DNA of 64,000 nucleotides from Lysobacter dokdonensis DS-58. Lineage in GTDB: Bacteria; Pseudomonadota; Gammaproteobacteria; Xanthomonadales; Xanthomonadaceae. Below, in pieces: positions 32,790-45,285 of the stretch. Numbering within the stretch: position 1 is the first letter of the stretch; every line of letters begins with the position of its first letter. The stretch is taken from assembly GCF_000770795.1 (NCBI RefSeq), contig NZ_JRKJ01000018.1, forward strand, positions 124,001-188,000. Reading direction: 5' to 3'. The position numbers were made by a program, and so were the translations under genes. A model generated the notes under the pieces. It was not told where the DNA came from and searched no databases. It saw nothing but the letters and a program-made list of their open reading frames with translations.

Positions 32790-35423
32790 TCATTGGGCGG
32801 ATTTCGCGCCCGGTCCGCCGGTCCTGCGGTCGTCATCGCCGATCCACGTGCGCTTGGTCGCCGTGGACGCAGTGGCGCCGGTGACTTGGTCGACCACGAA
32901 ATCGAAGTAGCGCGCCGGGTCGGGCCTCGTATTGCCCGGCGGCAGCGCGAGCGTGATCGTCGCGTACTCCGCGCCGGGCTGGATGCGGCCCTGCCCGGTG
33001 CCGGCGACGTAATGCGTGCCGGCCTTCGCCGTGCCATCAAGCGTGCGCCATCGGAAGTTGACGCCTTGCGCGCCGGCGGGTTCGGACAGCTCGACGTAGA
33101 TCGGGAACGACGTCGTGCCTTCGGGCACCGTATCGGGGCCGGTCGCGAAGATCGTCGGCAGGTTCGACAGCACCGGGTCGAAGATTTGGTCGCGCGGGGC
33201 GAAGTCCTGCAGGTACGCCACGTACGGCTTCCAGGAGTCGCCGGCGCTGATCGTCATTTCCAGGGTCGAGCCGACAGGCACGCGCGTGATGTAGCGGAAT
33301 TCCGGCGGCTGCACGAGCACGATGTCGCTGGCGACCTCCACGCCATGCGACCACGCATGCACCGACATCACCCTGCGTGTCGTCGGCGGCGTGCTGCCAG
33401 GCGCGAACTTGATCTGGCCGCTGAGCGCGTACGTGTCCAGGAACATCAGCGGCAGCGCGCGATCGCCGTGCACTTCCTGCACCAGGGCCGGCTTCATCGC
33501 CCCCCACGCGGTGCTGGGGTAATTCTCGATGCGCAGCTCGGAACCATAGGCCACGGGGATCGCGAAGGTCTGGTCGGCATTCGGCCAAAGGGTTTCCCAA
33601 TAGTCGCCTTCGTCCGTGCCGTCGACGCCGTATACCTTGAGCGTCGGGTTGAGGCCCGCCGAATCGATACCCAGCGGGAACCAGAGGCGGCCGGTGATCA
33701 TCGGGCGCGGATCGTCGGCGACGATGGTGAGCGTGGCGGTCGCATCGGCGATGGGCACGTTCGTGCCTGCGCGCGCAACGAGGCGCAGCAGGATCGTTTC
33801 GTCGGGTTCGATTTCGTCATCGCCGATGAGGACGATCGGCACGCCGCCCGAACGCCAGCCGGGCGACAGATACGTGGAGGCATCGGCGGGCATTCGATAA
33901 TCCACGCCCTGCGTTGCCGTGCCGCCGATCACCTGCACTTCGAACGTCGCACCCTCGGCGGGCGCCGGGCCCGACAACAACACCGGCACGTAGAGTTCCA
34001 GCTCGTGGCTCGCGCGCAGTTCGACGGCTTCGACATCGCTGATCGAAACGGTGCCCTTCGTCCCGCGGAAGCCCGCGATCATCGGCGCCATCAGGTTGAG
34101 GCTGCGGACGTTGTCGCTGGCCTCCTCGATGCCGCACGGGCTGCCGCATGCGGTGCTGCCCGGGTTCGAGAAGTAACCGATGCGCGGCATGCCCTGCGGA
34201 TACGCCATGACCGTGGCGAAGGCGTCGTTGCGATAACCGAACGAGAACGCATACGCGCCGTAATCCAGGTTCCCCGTCTCGGGATCCCGCGAGGTCTGGC
34301 GGTCGTGCATCGACCCCATCAGGTGCCCCAGTTCGTGCGCGAGCACATACGGACTGCATCCGCCGACGTTGACGACCGAATAGCCGTACGTCGGTGAGCC
34401 GCCCGCATTGCGGTGCATGCCCTCGCCGGTCAGCCATGCGACGCCGCACGACGGATCGCCGTCCTGGTAAGGCCGCACCAGCGTCACGAGATCGCCGGCG
34501 TAGTTGTCGCGGATCGCTTCGATGTCGCCGTATTGCTGGTTGGTCAGCGCGTCGAGGACCGGACCGTTCTGCGTGACCGCCGGCACCGTCGAAAGCAATT
34601 GCACGCGCACCGGATTGAGCGTGATGCGCGCGCCGCTGTCGCGATGCGCCTGGTTGGCGATGGCGAAGAGGTTCGCCACTTCGGCTTCCGCGTTCGCGAC
34701 GCTGCCGCGCGCAGTGATCAGATCCTGCGAGTACAACGCGATGACGTCGATGCGCACGGGCGTCGTGTCGATCGGGGCTTGCGAGGCGATGGCCGAGCGC
34801 GCGATGGGCGCGGTGCGCGGTTGCGTTGTTCCGTCGGCACGGAATTTCTGCGCGGCGCTCGCGGTGCGCGCCGCTGTCGAGACGCGCGTGATCTCGGTCT
34901 TGCGACGCGGCGGGATGCGCACATCGGTGTCGCGCGACGTCGCGGCCGCCGGAACGAGGTCGCCGGCCGGCGCGATCGTGACGCGGTTGCGCGGGCCGGT
35001 GACGACGTGCAGCAGCCCGCCATCGGGCGTCGGCAATACACCGAACACGGCCGCGCCGCGGAAGGTCATCACCATCGCCTGCGGGCCCAGGCGCGTCTTC
35101 GTGCGCCCGACCACATGCCAGTTGCCGTTCGCGTCGGTGTAGTTGCGTTCGATGGCGACGGCGTAATCCGCGCCGTCGGGCAGGGACACGTGCAGCGCCC
35201 CGTCACGCACGGCGTTGCGTGCGATGGCGGCGTCGAATGCGAAGGACCGCGGCATCTCGCGCGTGGCGCCTGCGGGGATCGTCAACGTCGCACGCGCGTT
35301 CGAACCTCGCGGCGCGGACGCAACCACCTGCGCAGCGTCCTCGCCTCCGCGCCACCACGCGATGCCCGCGACCAGCGACAACGCCACGCCCGCGGACAAC
35401 ACCCGCATCCCTGTTTGCTTCAC
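32790..35423 (-). CDS. Secreted metzincin zinc metalloprotease with Calx-beta-like domains (copy 1)
   Basis: A secreted protease of 877 residues. A signal or signal-anchor lies at residues 7-25 (VLSAGVALSLVAGIAWW). A propeptide-like module spans about 55-170 (IARNAVRDGALHVSLPDGAD, PQAMVMTFRGAAVFGVLPTP). The reprolysin-like catalytic domain spans about 220-450, with the zinc site HELGHLMGSMHD (His363, Glu364, His367, His373) and the Met-turn VMAYPQGMPRIGYFSNP near 405. Cys pairs occur in ACGSPCG. C-terminal modules contain DDEIEPDETILLRLVA and a final RWRTLDGTAKAGTHYVAGTG, typical of Calx-beta repeats. It is the last gene of a four-gene array, 12 bases after copy 2. Confidence 0.9.
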   Translation of the reverse strand: MKQTGMRVLSAGVALSLVAGIAWWRGGEDAAQVVASAPRGSNARATLTIPAGATREMPRSFAFDAAIARNAVRDGALHVSLPDGADYAVAIERNYTDANGNWHVVGRTKTRLGPQAMVMTFRGAAVFGVLPTPDGGLLHVVTGPRNRVTIAPAGDLVPAAATSRDTDVRIPPRRKTEITRVSTAARTASAAQKFRADGTTQPRTAPIARSAIASQAPIDTTPVRIDVIALYSQDLITARGSVANAEAEVANLFAIANQAHRDSGARITLNPVRVQLLSTVPAVTQNGPVLDALTNQQYGDIEAIRDNYAGDLVTLVRPYQDGDPSCGVAWLTGEGMHRNAGGSPTYGYSVVNVGGCSPYVLAHELGHLMGSMHDRQTSRDPETGNLDYGAYAFSFGYRNDAFATVMAYPQGMPRIGYFSNPGSTACGSPCGIEEASDNVRSLNLMAPMIAGFRGTKGTVSISDVEAVELRASHELELYVPVLLSGPAPAEGATFEVQVIGGTATQGVDYRMPADASTYLSPGWRSGGVPIVLIGDDEIEPDETILLRLVARAGTNVPIADATATLTIVADDPRPMITGRLWFPLGIDSAGLNPTLKVYGVDGTDEGDYWETLWPNADQTFAIPVAYGSELRIENYPSTAWGAMKPALVQEVHGDRALPLMFLDTYALSGQIKFAPGSTPPTTRRVMSVHAWSHGVEVASDIVLVQPPEFRYITRVPVGSTLEMTISAGDSWKPYVAYLQDFAPRDQIFDPVLSNLPTIFATGPDTVPEGTTSFPIYVELSEPAGAQGVNFRWRTLDGTAKAGTHYVAGTGQGRIQPGAEYATITLALPPGNTRPDPARYFDFVVDQVTGATASTATKRTWIGDDDRRTGGPGAKSAQ

Positions 35424-35436
35424 TGCTTCGATCCCT

Positions 35437-38098
35437 TCAGCGCTTCTGGCCGGGGCCGCCGAGCCGGCGGTCGTCGTCCATGATGGTGAACCGCGTGTTG
35501 GCGTTGGTGATGTTGTAGGCCGGCGATGCGGTGATCGCGACGTCGAACGCGCGCGGCGACTGCGGCGTGTCGTTGCCGATGACCTCGACGTACACGATCG
35601 CCTCGGGTGCGTCGTCCGTCAGTGTCACGTTGCCCGACGCGGCGACATAGTCCGCGCCGCTCTTCGCGCTGCCGTCGACCGTGCGCCAGGCGACGTTGAT
35701 CGAACCGAAGCCCGTCGTCTGGTTCGACCGCGGCACGTACGCGATCTGTACCGGCACCTTGTACTTGCGGCCCGCACGGCCTTCGGGCAACGCACGACCG
35801 CCGCGCACGATGAGCGTGCCGCTCCATCGCAGGACCGGCGCGATGCTCCGGTCGGTGTTCACGTCGTGCAGCACGCCGTACCACGGCTGGTATTGCGAGC
35901 TCATCTCGACGTTCGCTTCGAGCGTCGCGCCCGGGTAAACCGATCGGTAGAACGTGGTGCCGACGGTGTTGTAGTCCGCTTCGGTGATCGCGCGTCCCAT
36001 GTAGCTCTCGACGGTCTTCACCGTGATGAACTGCCCGGACATCAGCGTCTCGCCGGGCGCCGGTTGCATGCTGCCGAACACCACCAGGCCGTTGGGCGCC
36101 GGGATCACTTTGTATCGGTCGCGCCAGACGTCATTGAAGATCGTCGGCAGGAAGCGCGAGACGCTGGTCGACTGGAAATAGTTGCCTTCGGGCTCGCGGA
36201 TTTCGAGGTTGGCGCCCGGCGCGACGGGAATGTCGAACGTGCAGCCCAGGTCCGGGAAGATGTCGTACGGCTCATCGCGCGGCCCGTCCATGCCGTAGGC
36301 GACGGCGCGCAAAGGGCAAGGGGCCGTGGGATCCGGCGACGCGGTGAGCAGCTTGCCGCGCACGTGCGGGCGCGGGTCGTCGTCGCGGATCGTCAGCACC
36401 GCGGTGTCGTCGGCGATGGGCCAACCGCTCGACGTGGTCACCTTCAGGATGATCGTCTCGTCACCTTCGACCACCGTGTCCGGCCGCACGCGGATGCGGA
36501 ACAACGATTCGCTGCGGTATCCACGCGGGATCACGCCCGACATCGGGCTGGCGATTTCGTAGTCGACCATGCCCGTCGCGGTGCCGCCGACGATCTGCAC
36601 GTCGTACGGCACGTCGGCGTTCATCGCGTAACCGTTGAGGCGCACGGGCATCGCGATGTACGCGTTGCCGCCCCAATCGGGTTCCCAGCCTTCGCTGTCG
36701 GAGACCGTCAGCTTGCCCGGCGCGGTGCGGAATTCGGAGACGGTGCGCCATGCGGTCGAAGGCACGCACGTTGTCCGACAGATCGGGGATGCCGCAGCGC
36801 GCGCCGCACAGCGAGGAATTCGGATCGGAGAAGCGGCCGATCCACGGTTCGTTGGCGTCGGTGTACGCCATGATCGTCGCGAACTTCGGCGCGGTGAGGC
36901 GCCGATACCCGAAGGCGTACGGATGCGAGCCGTGCGGATATTCGCCATCGACCCAATCGGTTTCGCGGTCGTGTGCCGAGCCGAGGTTGTGGCCCAGTTC
37001 GTGCGCCATCACGTGCGCGCCGCACGGCTCGGTGTTGACGACGGAGAAGCCGAACAGGTTTTCGGTTTCCGTCCCGCGATTGCCGCTGCCGCCGACCCAC
37101 GCGATGCCGCAGTCGGTATACGCGGCGTTAGAGGGGCGCACGAAGGTCACGAGGTCGGCCGAATACTGGTCGCGCAACAGTTCGAGGTCGATGCCGCCCA
37201 CGAGATCGGCGGTCATCTGATAGAGGACGTCGTAGTTGTCCATCGACGTCGGCACGGTGAGCTTCTGCCGGCGCACCAGCGAGAAGCGCACGCGCGAGTT
37301 GCTGTCGATGTGCGCCTGGTTCGCGGCGGCGACGAGGTTGCTCAACTCGGTCTGCACGGCGGCGTCGCTGCCGCGCAGCGCGACGAGATCGTCGGCGTAG
37401 GCGGCCATGACCGTGATCGTGACCGGCGGCAATCCGGATGCAGCGGCGGTCACGAGCGTGTTGTCGACAGGCGCCGGCGTCGATGCCGGCACCTGGACGC
37501 GTTCCTTCTGCGCGCCCGCGGTGGCGTTGCGCATCGGCAGGCCGCGCGCGGCGAGCCGCTGCGCGCGCACTGCGGCAAGGTCTTCCTTCGGCCGCGGCGC
37601 GATATCGCTCGTCAACGCCTTGCCCGGCGGGATCAAACCGCCGTCGAGCGAGGCCTGCACGCGGCCGTGGTTGGTGACGATGCGCAGCATGCGGCCGTTC
37701 GGCATCGGCAACGTGCCGAACACCGCGTTGCCGCCGAACGTGAGCACCGCCGCCTGCGGACCGACCGGCGTGTCGACGTGGCCGATCACCGACCACTGCC
37801 CGAACGCATCGGTTTCCTGGCGCTGCATCTTCACCGGGTACGTCGTGCCATCGGGCAACGTGACGCGCAGCGTGCCGTCGCGCATCGCGGCGCGCGCCAT
37901 CGCGGCGTCGAGCGCGATCGGATGCGCTTCACCGACGACGTCGAACGCGCCCTGCAGCTTCAGCGCAGGTGTCGCTGCATGCGCGGACTGCACCGGCGCG
38001 ATGCGCAATGGCGCATCGCCCGACTGCCACCACGCGATGCCGGCGATCAGCGATACGCCAGTGACCACCGTCCATGCGATCTTCCGTGACTGCTTCAT
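35437..38098 (-). pseudogene. Secreted metzincin metalloprotease (copy 2), frameshifted
   Basis: Together the two frames make a protein of about 888 residues very similar to copy 3. The first frame (from ATG 38098) gives the membrane or signal segment TGVSLIAGIAWWQSG, the propeptide module (RAAMRDGTLRVTLPDGTTYP), the active site HELGHNLGSAHDRETDW and the Met-turn region, then fails after NVRAFDRMA. The second frame resumes with TVSEFRTAPGKLTVSDSEGW and carries the Calx-beta-like modules to TIMDDDRRLGGPGQK. The junction is at about 36745; comparison with copy 3 (FDKMAPAIADFRTTP) indicates a net loss of two bases. As read, translation would stop within the shifted region and give a protease lacking its C-terminal modules, but the catalytic domain is complete. 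Confidence 0.82.
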
Positions 38099-38116
38099 GC
38101 GCGCTCCCTGCCCTCG

Positions 38117-40813
38117 TTATGGCGCCGCGGTTTTCTGCCCCGGCCCGCCCGTGCGATGGTCGTCGTCGGCGATGGTCACGCGCGTCGACGGATTGGTGAT
38201 CTGATACGGAGAGATCGGATCGATGACGACGTCGAACGACCTCGCCTTGTCCGTCACGTCGTTGCCGTTGATTTCCACCCACACGATCGCCGACGGCACG
38301 CTGCCGGTCAGCGTGACCGTGCCCGATGCCGCGGTGTAATCCTTGCCGGCCTTCGCGGTGCCGTCGACGGTGCGCCAGTTCACGTTGACCGAGCCGAGTT
38401 GCACGCTGGTGTCGCTGAACTTCGACACGTAGGCGATCTGCACCGGCACTTTGGTCTTGCGGCCTGCCGGGCCTTCCGGCCACGGCTGGCCGCCGCGGAC
38501 GACGATCGTGCCGGCATTGCGCATCAACGGCATCGCGCCGGTGTCCTGCCACACGTCGTGGAAGACGAAATACCAGGGCCGGTACGACGTGGACTGCGCC
38601 TCCACCTGCACTTCGAGCGTCGCGCCGGGATAGACCGAACGCGTCCACGACGCGCCGTACGTGGGCGTCATGATCGTCTCGCTGATGGTGCGACCCATCA
38701 ACGTTTCGATGGAGCGCGTCAACGTCGTCGGCGTGCCGATCCACGGATCGCTCGGCACCATGGTGAGCGCCACCTGGAGCGGCTGCGGCGCGGGAATGGC
38801 CAGGTAGCGATCTTCGTAGACATCGTTCACCACGGTCGGCAGGAAGCGGCGACCAGCCGTGGGAACACCGGTCACGCCGAAGTTCTGCCGAAGTTCGAAA
38901 TTGGCGCCCGGTGCGACGGCGAAATCGAAACTGCAATCCGGCCACGCCGGGGCGAAATCGCGCTTCCCGTCGCGCGGCCCGTTGATGCCGTAATACGTTG
39001 CCTGAATGTAGCAACCGTCCTCCGGCGGCACGAGGATGCGACCGCGAATGTGCGGGCGCGGGTCGTCGTCGCGGATCGTCAGCACCGCGGTGTCCTTGAT
39101 GATCGGGTAGCCGCCGGGCGCGGTGATGCGGACGATGATCGTCTCGTCGCCTTCGATCTCCGTGTCCGGGAGGATCTGGATCAGCCCGAAGGTTTCGTTG
39201 CGATAGCCCCACGGAACGGTGCCGCTGGCTACGGGATCGCCTGCGACGAAGTCCACGCCCGGCGTCGCGGTGCCGCCGATCACGCGCGCCTCGAACGGCA
39301 CCGCCGCATCCATCGCATACGCGTTCAATCGCACGGGGAACCGGAGGTTCGACGGCAGGATGTCGGGGTCGCCTTCCCACGCTTCGCTGTCGGAGACCGT
39401 CATGCGGGCCGGCGTCGTGCGGAAATCCGCGATGGCGGGCGCCATCTTGTCGAACGCGCGCACGTTGTCGGACAGTTTCGCGATGCCGCACGGCGCGCCG
39501 CACGCACTGGAGTTGGGATCGGAGAACCGGCCGATCCACGGTTCGTCGGCGTAGGTGTACGCCATGATCGTGGCGAACTTGGGCGCGGTCAGGCGGCGAT
39601 AGCCGAATGCGTAGGGATACGAGGCGTGCGGATATTCGCCATCGATCCAGTCGGTCTCGCGGTCGTGCGCAGAACCGAGGTTGTGGCCGATTTCATGCGC
39701 CATCACGTGCGCGCCGCACGGGCCGACGTTGACGACGGAGAAACCGTAGGGCGCTTCGGCCTCCAGCGCATGGTTGCCAGCGCCGCCGACCCACGCGATG
39801 CCGCAGTTCGAGAATTCGTTGCGATACGGGCGCACGAAGGTGACCAGGTCCGCCGAGGATTCGTCGCGCACGGTTTCCAGGTCGACACCGCCGACGAAAT
39901 CCCCCGTCATCTGGACGAGCACGTCGTAGTTGTCCATCGTCGACGGCACGGTGAGCTTCACCTTGCGCACGAGCGAGAGGCGCACGCGCGTGCCGCTGTC
40001 GATGTGCGCCTGGTTCGCCGCGGCAAGCAGGTTGCTCATCTCGGTCTGCACCGCCGCTTCGCTGCCGCGCAGGGCGATGAGATCGTCGGAATACGAAGCG
40101 ATCACCGTAATGGTGACCAGCGGCAGCGCGCCTGCGGCTTCGGTGCGAAGCGAAGCGTCCGTCGTCTGTGCGATGGGCGTGGATGTCGGCAATCCGCCGC
40201 CGACAGGCATGCGTTGCGACGCCGCCGGCGTGGCGCGCCGCTGCAAATCGCGTCGGGCGGCCGCCTTCGCCTTCATCGCGACGATGTCGTCCTTCGGACG
40301 CGGGGCGATGTCGCTCATCAGGCCGTGGCCCGGCGGGATCAGGCCGCCATCGAGCGAGCCTTCGACCACGCCATGGTTGGTGACGACACGCAGCATGCGC
40401 CCGTTCGGCATCGGCAGCGTGCCGAACACCGCGTCGCCGCCGAAGGTCAGCACCGCCGATTGCGCACCCACCGGCGTGTCGACCTGGCCGATCACCGACC
40501 ACTGGCCGAATGCGTCGGTTTCCTGGCGCGACATCTTCACCGGATACGCGGTGCCGTCGGGCAGCGTGACGCGCAGCGTGCCGTCGCGCATCGCGGCGCG
40601 CGCCATCGCGGCGTTCAATGCGATCGGATGCGCAGTGCCGACGACGTCGAACGCACCGTGCAATTGCAACGCGGGCACCGCGGGCTGCGATGCCACGTTT
40701 GCGCTGCGGCGCACCAGTGCTTCAGAAGGTGATTCGTGGAGGCCCCACACCACCGCCACGCACGCACACAACCCCAGGGCGAGCCAGAGGCTCGTCTTCG
40801 ACCGCAATGCCAT
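38117..40813 (-). CDS. Secreted metzincin zinc metalloprotease with Calx-beta-like domains (copy 3)
   Basis: The intact 898-residue paralog. It has an N-terminal signal segment (LWLALGLCACVAVVWGL), the conserved propeptide-like module at about 60-170 (ARAAMRDGTLRVTLPDGTAY, VLTFGGDAVFGTLPMPNGRM), a linker, and a catalytic domain at about 230-470 with HEIGHNLGSAHDRETDW (His373, Glu374, His377, His383) and the Met-turn IMAYTYADEPWIGRFSDPNS. Calx-beta-like repeats follow (FPVRLNAYAMDAAVPFEARV, IEGDETIIVRITAPGGYPII, VNWRTVDGTAKAGKDYTAAS). It is 18 bases upstream of copy 2. Probably acts outside the cell or in the envelope on protein substrates; calcium binding by the C-terminal modules is inferred from the family. 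Confidence 0.91.
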   Translation of the reverse strand: MALRSKTSLWLALGLCACVAVVWGLHESPSEALVRRSANVASQPAVPALQLHGAFDVVGTAHPIALNAAMARAAMRDGTLRVTLPDGTAYPVKMSRQETDAFGQWSVIGQVDTPVGAQSAVLTFGGDAVFGTLPMPNGRMLRVVTNHGVVEGSLDGGLIPPGHGLMSDIAPRPKDDIVAMKAKAAARRDLQRRATPAASQRMPVGGGLPTSTPIAQTTDASLRTEAAGALPLVTITVIASYSDDLIALRGSEAAVQTEMSNLLAAANQAHIDSGTRVRLSLVRKVKLTVPSTMDNYDVLVQMTGDFVGGVDLETVRDESSADLVTFVRPYRNEFSNCGIAWVGGAGNHALEAEAPYGFSVVNVGPCGAHVMAHEIGHNLGSAHDRETDWIDGEYPHASYPYAFGYRRLTAPKFATIMAYTYADEPWIGRFSDPNSSACGAPCGIAKLSDNVRAFDKMAPAIADFRTTPARMTVSDSEAWEGDPDILPSNLRFPVRLNAYAMDAAVPFEARVIGGTATPGVDFVAGDPVASGTVPWGYRNETFGLIQILPDTEIEGDETIIVRITAPGGYPIIKDTAVLTIRDDDPRPHIRGRILVPPEDGCYIQATYYGINGPRDGKRDFAPAWPDCSFDFAVAPGANFELRQNFGVTGVPTAGRRFLPTVVNDVYEDRYLAIPAPQPLQVALTMVPSDPWIGTPTTLTRSIETLMGRTISETIMTPTYGASWTRSVYPGATLEVQVEAQSTSYRPWYFVFHDVWQDTGAMPLMRNAGTIVVRGGQPWPEGPAGRKTKVPVQIAYVSKFSDTSVQLGSVNVNWRTVDGTAKAGKDYTAASGTVTLTGSVPSAIVWVEINGNDVTDKARSFDVVIDPISPYQITNPSTRVTIADDDHRTGGPGQKTAAP

Positions 40814-40889
40814 TGCATCCCCCGATGCGGATTACCGGCCGATCATAGCGGCCGCCGCCGGGTGGCGCGACGTGACTCGTGGTAGCGGG

Positions 40890-42194
40890 CTAGTTGCGGG
40901 TCGGCGGATCGCGGAAACGCGCGACCGCCGGGGCCGCCAGGTCGATGCCGCGGGCGTTGTCGATGCGGCCAGCCACCCCACAGGGGGCGCCGTCGCAGGC
41001 GGTGGGGTGCGGGTTCGAGAAGCGTCCGATCCAGCGGCCCTCGCCCGGGTCCGTCATCAGCGTGCCGAACATCGGCGTGCGCAGATCGAAGGAGAACGGG
41101 TACGCGCCGTACGTCACGACGCCGTCGGCGTCGGTCTGCGCGGCGATGTCGTGCGCCGCGCCCATCGCGTGGCCGATCTCGTGCGCGAGCACGTAAGCGC
41201 CGCACGGCGAAACATTGGCGACGACGTAACCGTGCGCCGGATCCAGGCCGGCTTCGCCCTGTTCGTGCGCGCCGTTCAACCACGAGGCGCCGCAGGTGTC
41301 GTCGGTCTCCGACACGGGGCGGATGAAAGCCGCGAGGTCGGCCGCGGTCTTGTCGCGCAGGGCTTCGAAATCGATGTCGCCATAGCGGCCGGCGGTGAGC
41401 ACGTCGAGCGCCTGTGCATTCGTCAGGTCGGCGGGGATCGCGACTTCCTGCGCGCCGATCATGTGCAGTCGCACGCGCGTGCCGCTGTCGCGGTGCGCCT
41501 GGTTCGCCACGGCGATCAGGTGCGCGATCTGGGTCTTCGCCGCCGCAACGCTGCCGCGCCGCGCGACCAGTTCCGGCGAATAGAGCGCGAGCACGTCGAT
41601 GCGCACCGGCTTGCCGTCGTCGAGGCGGAGCGGCTGGTCGGCCACGGCCTTGAAATACTGGGTGTCGAACTCGCCGCCCGGCGGGACGCGATAGTCCGGC
41701 GTGGCCGGGCGACCGGGCTGGCTGCGCGGCACGAGGTTGCGCGCCGGCGCCACCGTGATCAGGCCGTTGCCTTCGGTTTCGATCTGCATCGCGTGGCCGT
41801 CGGGCATCGGCACCTGGCCGAAGACCGCATTGCCGCCGAAGGTCAGCACCATCGACTGCGCACCCACGGCGGTCTGCACTCGGCCGACGAGCGACCAGTG
41901 CCCGCCGCCATGCGTTTCCTGGCGCTCGATCTTGACCGGGTACGCGGTGCCGTCGGGCAGCACGACCTCGAGGGTGCCGTCGCGCAGTGCGCGGCGCGCC
42001 ATCGCGGCGTCGAGGTGGATGCCCTGCCCGCCGCTTTCGAGGCGCAGGGTGGGAAGGCCGGTTTCGGCAGGGATTTGGGACACGGGCGCGCGCACGGCCT
42101 CGCCCGCGAATTCCGCGCGCAAGCCCCAGACCGCGAACCCCACCGCAGCGGCGACCAGCGTGCAGGCCACCGCGCCCCGGAACATCCCCATCAC
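40890..42194 (-). CDS. Secreted metzincin zinc metalloprotease, short form (copy 4)
   Basis: A 434-residue paralog with the same N-terminal module (ARRALRDGTLEVVLPDGTAY, MVLTFGGNAVFGQVPMPDGH) and catalytic domain with HEIGHAMGAAHD (His338, Glu339, His342, His348), but no Calx-beta modules: it ends 90 residues after the zinc site. The Met-turn appears as TLMTDPGEGRWIGRFSNPHP. A signal segment (VACTLVAAAVGFAVWGL) is present. The start is given as ATG 42194 (MMGMF); the Met codons at 42191 or 42185 are equally possible. It is the first gene of the array, 76 bases upstream of copy 3. Confidence 0.9.
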   Translation of the reverse strand: MMGMFRGAVACTLVAAAVGFAVWGLRAEFAGEAVRAPVSQIPAETGLPTLRLESGGQGIHLDAAMARRALRDGTLEVVLPDGTAYPVKIERQETHGGGHWSLVGRVQTAVGAQSMVLTFGGNAVFGQVPMPDGHAMQIETEGNGLITVAPARNLVPRSQPGRPATPDYRVPPGGEFDTQYFKAVADQPLRLDDGKPVRIDVLALYSPELVARRGSVAAAKTQIAHLIAVANQAHRDSGTRVRLHMIGAQEVAIPADLTNAQALDVLTAGRYGDIDFEALRDKTAADLAAFIRPVSETDDTCGASWLNGAHEQGEAGLDPAHGYVVANVSPCGAYVLAHEIGHAMGAAHDIAAQTDADGVVTYGAYPFSFDLRTPMFGTLMTDPGEGRWIGRFSNPHPTACDGAPCGVAGRIDNARGIDLAAPAVARFRDPPTRN

Positions 42195-42312
42195 GAACCA
42201 CCGACTTCAAGCTGAACCGCAGCGCGCATCTTAGCGGGCCGCGGCCGCCCCGACAGGGCCATTGGTCAGGAGGATCCGGCCGACGTGCGGCGCATTCGTG
42301 CGGGTTTTCCCA

Positions 42313-44349
<2,037 letters not shown>

Positions 44350-44516
44350 CGGGCTCGGCAACGGAGGTGCAACGGGGGATCGGACGAGTGTAGCGCCGCG
44401 GGGATGAAGCCCGAGGCGTTGGCGCGGTGTTTCCTGACAACGCGGCGCAGGCGTTTCCGACGGCGGCCGTGGGGAGGCAGCACGCAGCATCGGAGGACCG
44501 AAACGAAGCCCCTGAT

Positions 44517-45083
44517 ATGCGTGCCCTTCCCACTGGTTTCAACCGCAGGCGCACCGATGGCGCCACGCTGCTCGAAGTGGCCATCGTGGTCGCGGTGGTC
44601 GCCACGCTCGCCGTGCTCGCGCTACCCCGCTTCACCGCCGCGCGCGAAGCCGCGCGCACCAGCGCCGTGCACCAGGCGTTGCTCGCGTCCCTGGTGACCG
44701 CGTCGACCCACGCCGCCTCCGCGGGCACCGACGTCGTCGCCTGCCCCGGCGCATCCGCGGGGTGCGCGGGCACGCACGACTGGAGCGGCGGATGGATCGT
44801 CTTCGCCGACCCCGACGGCGACCGCACGCGCGACCCGATGCGCGAGCCCCTCCTCCATCGCGCGGCGGCCGCCGGCGGCCGGACCCACCTGCGCACCACA
44901 ATCGGCCGCACGCGCATCGTGTTCCAGCCCGACGGCAGCGCCGCCGGCTCCAATGCCACGTTCACGTTGTGCGACGGCCGCGGCCCGCAACGCGCGGTGG
45001 CGTTGGTGATGAACAACAGTGGTGCGTTGCGGGCGATGCCGGCGACGCCTGCGAGCGCGCAGGCATGTGCGACTGCGCTTTAG
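44517..45083 (+). CDS. GspH/FimT-type pseudopilin
   Basis: A 188-residue type IV pilin-like protein. The prepilin cleavage and methylation site is [21 protein letters not shown], with Glu at +5, followed by the hydrophobic helix that packs into the pilus core and a globular domain with Cys in [13 protein letters not shown] and FTLCDGRG. Size and C-terminal composition fit GspH/FimT minor pilins. The ATG at 44517 gives a 25-residue basic leader, longer than usual. It stands alone between uvrB and tRNA-Asn, on the strand opposite to the main minor-pilin operon. Confidence 0.82.
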   Translation: MRALPTGFNRRRTDGATLLEVAIVVAVVATLAVLALPRFTAAREAARTSAVHQALLASLVTASTHAASAGTDVVACPGASAGCAGTHDWSGGWIVFADPDGDRTRDPMREPLLHRAAAAGGRTHLRTTIGRTRIVFQPDGSAAGSNATFTLCDGRGPQRAVALVMNNSGALRAMPATPASAQACATAL

Positions 45084-45243
45084 CGAAGCGCCGCCGACGA
45101 TTTGGCGGGCCCGACAATCCGCATGTCTTCCGTGGTGCAAAGGCTGGGAATCAGCGCATCCACCCGCGACTCCCGCCTCGGGAATGCGCCCACGTTGTGC
45201 TCCACCGGCAAACCGGCGTACGACTGTCCGTGTTTCGGATACG

Positions 45244-45273
45244 AAAAAAGGCCTGCATCGCTGCAGGCCTTTT
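45244..45273. terminator. Bidirectional terminator between pseudopilin gene and tRNA-Asn
   Basis: A perfect 12-base inverted repeat AAAAGGCCTGCA/TGCAGGCCTTTT with a 4-base loop. It has A/T tails on both sides, so it can terminate the plus-strand pseudopilin transcript and the minus-strand tRNA-Asn transcript. Confidence 0.88.
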
Positions 45274-45285
45274 GTCAATCGAATC

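Noticed and set aside
35215-40732. Long plus-strand frames (480-860 codons) opposite the protease array
   Set aside because: Shadow frames in Arg/His-rich composition. The minus strand shows conserved protease motifs in all copies.
45105-45243. Short interval after the pseudopilin gene considered as a small RNA
   Set aside because: No convincing promoter or structure apart from the bidirectional terminator already listed.
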